Positions 14,851 through 15,731 of a stretch of 15,731 nucleotides of DNA are shown one piece after another. The notes below the pieces were generated by a model. The model worked only from the letters and a program-made list of their open reading frames with translations, searched no databases and had not been told where the DNA came from. The number at the start of each line of letters is the position of its first letter. Within the stretch, counting starts at the first letter, position 1. The stretch is from UBA6054 sp964522095 (GTDB lineage: Bacteria > Planctomycetota > Phycisphaerae > Phycisphaerales > UBA1924): positions 1 through 15,731 of the forward strand of contig CAZFSO010000051.1 of NCBI GenBank assembly GCA_964522095.1, read 5' to 3'. The translations under genes were made by a program, and so were the position numbers.

Positions 14851-15644
14851 CCGAGCCCGGCATCATCTGGCTCGCCTCGTACCCCAAGTGCGGCAACACC
14901 TGGCTGCGCTTCCTGCTCTACGCCGCCATCCACGCCCCGCCGGCCGCCTCCATCGAGGTGACCCGCAAGATCCCCGACCTGCACCGGCCCCTGCCCGTCG
15001 ACCCGCCCGAACCGGGACGCCCGATGCTCGTCAAGACGCACTTCATGCTCACCGAGCGCCACCCGCGCCTGGACCAGACCCTCCGTGCCATCCACGTCGT
15101 GCGCGACCCGCGCGACGCGGCCCTGAGCGCCCTGAACTACCGCCGCCTGGCGAGCGACGCGAAGGCCGACCTGGACGAGGCCGCCTACCTCCGCGCCTTC
15201 ATCCGCGCCGGCGGCGACCCCGCCTGGCAGCGCCAGGGCTTCGGGACCTGGGCCACCCACGCCGCCTCCTGGCGCGACACGGACCGCTTCCCCGTCTTGG
15301 CCCTGCGCTACGAGGACGTCAAGGCCGACCCGCACGCCGCCCTGGCGTCCGTCCTCGCCTTCATCGGCTTCGAGACGACCCCCGAGCGCATTGACGCCGC
15401 CGTGCGGGCCGCGTCGTTCGACGCCATGCGGGCGATGGAGATCCGCGAGAAGCAGAAAGCCTCCGCCGACCCCCGCGCCGAGCGCCTGTTCATCGGCGAC
15501 GCGAAGGCCGCCCGCAGAGGCGTGTTCTTCATGAACAAGGGCGCCAGCGGCCAGTCGCTCGACCGCGTCACCCCCGGCCTGGACGCGATGATGGACGCCG
15601 CCTTCGCCGCCGACCTGGCCCGCTACGGCTACGCCCGCGGCTGA
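14847..15644 (+). CDS. PAPS-dependent sulfotransferase
   Basis: 265 residues, soluble. It carries the features of cytosolic-type sulfotransferases, which move sulfate from PAPS to a hydroxyl or amine. The 5'-phosphosulfate loop is SYPKCGNTWLR (11-21, Lys14), KTH at 63-65 holds the likely catalytic base His65, the 3'-phosphate site is RDPRDAALSALNYRR (Arg86, Ser94), followed by LRYEDV (153-158) and a C-terminal KGASGQ (231-236) in place of the usual RKGxxGxW. The ATG at 14847 overlaps the preceding stop as ATGA and starts right before the core fold; a GTG at 14817 would add ten residues and a 34-base overlap, so it is less likely. A G-run (14837-14842) is a weak ribosome binding site, so coupling to the glycosyltransferase is probable. 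The acceptor is unknown. It is the last gene, 12 bases before a repeat array. Confidence 0.9.
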   Translation: MTEPGIIWLASYPKCGNTWLRFLLYAAIHAPPAASIEVTRKIPDLHRPLPVDPPEPGRPMLVKTHFMLTERHPRLDQTLRAIHVVRDPRDAALSALNYRRLASDAKADLDEAAYLRAFIRAGGDPAWQRQGFGTWATHAASWRDTDRFPVLALRYEDVKADPHAALASVLAFIGFETTPERIDAAVRAASFDAMRAMEIREKQKASADPRAERLFIGDAKAARRGVFFMNKGASGQSLDRVTPGLDAMMDAAFAADLARYGYARG

Positions 15645-15656
15645 GCACGGCTCTCA

Positions 15657-15731
15657 AGTGGGACGGGCTCCAAGCAGTGGGACGGGCTTCCAGCAGTGGG
15701 ACGGGCTTCCAGCGGTGGGACGGGCTTCCAG
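15657..15731. repeat. 19-base tandem direct repeat array (REP-like core), cut by the window end
   Basis: Four consecutive units of 19 bases start at 15657, 15676, 15695 and 15714; the last is cut at 18. Units 2 and 3 are identical (AGTGGGACGGGCTTCCAGC), unit 1 differs at two bases (GGGCTCCAAGC) and unit 4 begins with G. The core GTGGGACGGGCTTCCAGC equals the left arm of the 5285-5352 element but lacks its closing CCGTC, so units cannot form the 8-bp hairpin. The array starts 12 bases after the sulfotransferase stop and may continue beyond the window. Confidence 0.9.

Noticed and set aside
15657..15731. CRISPR array
   Set aside because: Units of 19 bases follow each other without any unique spacers, and no cas gene is near.

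Overview
The window is very GC-rich (almost every codon ends in G or C) and most resembles a planctomycete of the class Phycisphaerae. Two secreted proteases end in the short dockerin-like C-terminal domain (ending GCP) that is common on secreted proteins of Phycisphaerales. The house-keeping genes are complete and recognisable by motif: rho, a PTS Enzyme I, an RNase E/G and dxr. The taxonomic call is inference from protein style, not from a marker gene.

Layout. 1-305: leader with no supported gene. 306-5255 (+): two tandem, related secreted subtilases, each with signal peptide, propeptide, S8 catalytic domain, two beta-sandwich-like domains and a C-terminal dockerin-like module. 5256-5398: convergent intergenic gap holding a nested inverted repeat, probably a REPIN/BIME-type element that can also act as a two-way terminator. 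5399-6610 (-): rho, with an unusual RNA-binding half. 6611-6870: divergent promoter region. 6871-8637 (+): Enzyme I of the phosphotransferase system. 8638-8956: 319-base gap, likely the rne leader. 8957-15644 (+): a tightly packed four-gene block, rne - dxr - TPR/OGT-like glycosyltransferase - sulfotransferase, with junctions of +3, -4 and -4 bases that suggest translational coupling. 15657-15731: a 19-base direct repeat array built from the same core as the 5285-5352 element and running off the window end.

How the parts relate. The two proteases act outside the cytoplasm and probably arose by duplication. Rho and RNase E are the termination and decay arms of RNA metabolism, and both carry unusual Arg/Lys-rich additions. 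Dxr makes isoprenoid precursor through the MEP pathway. The OGT-like enzyme and the sulfotransferase are adjacent and coupled, which hints at glycosylation and sulfation of a shared class of acceptors, but neither substrate can be read from sequence. I did not find a clear new defence or mobile system. The strongest unusual signals are the REP-like element in two architectures, the altered RNA-binding site of Rho, and the histone-H1-like and His/Asp-rich tails of the RNase E.
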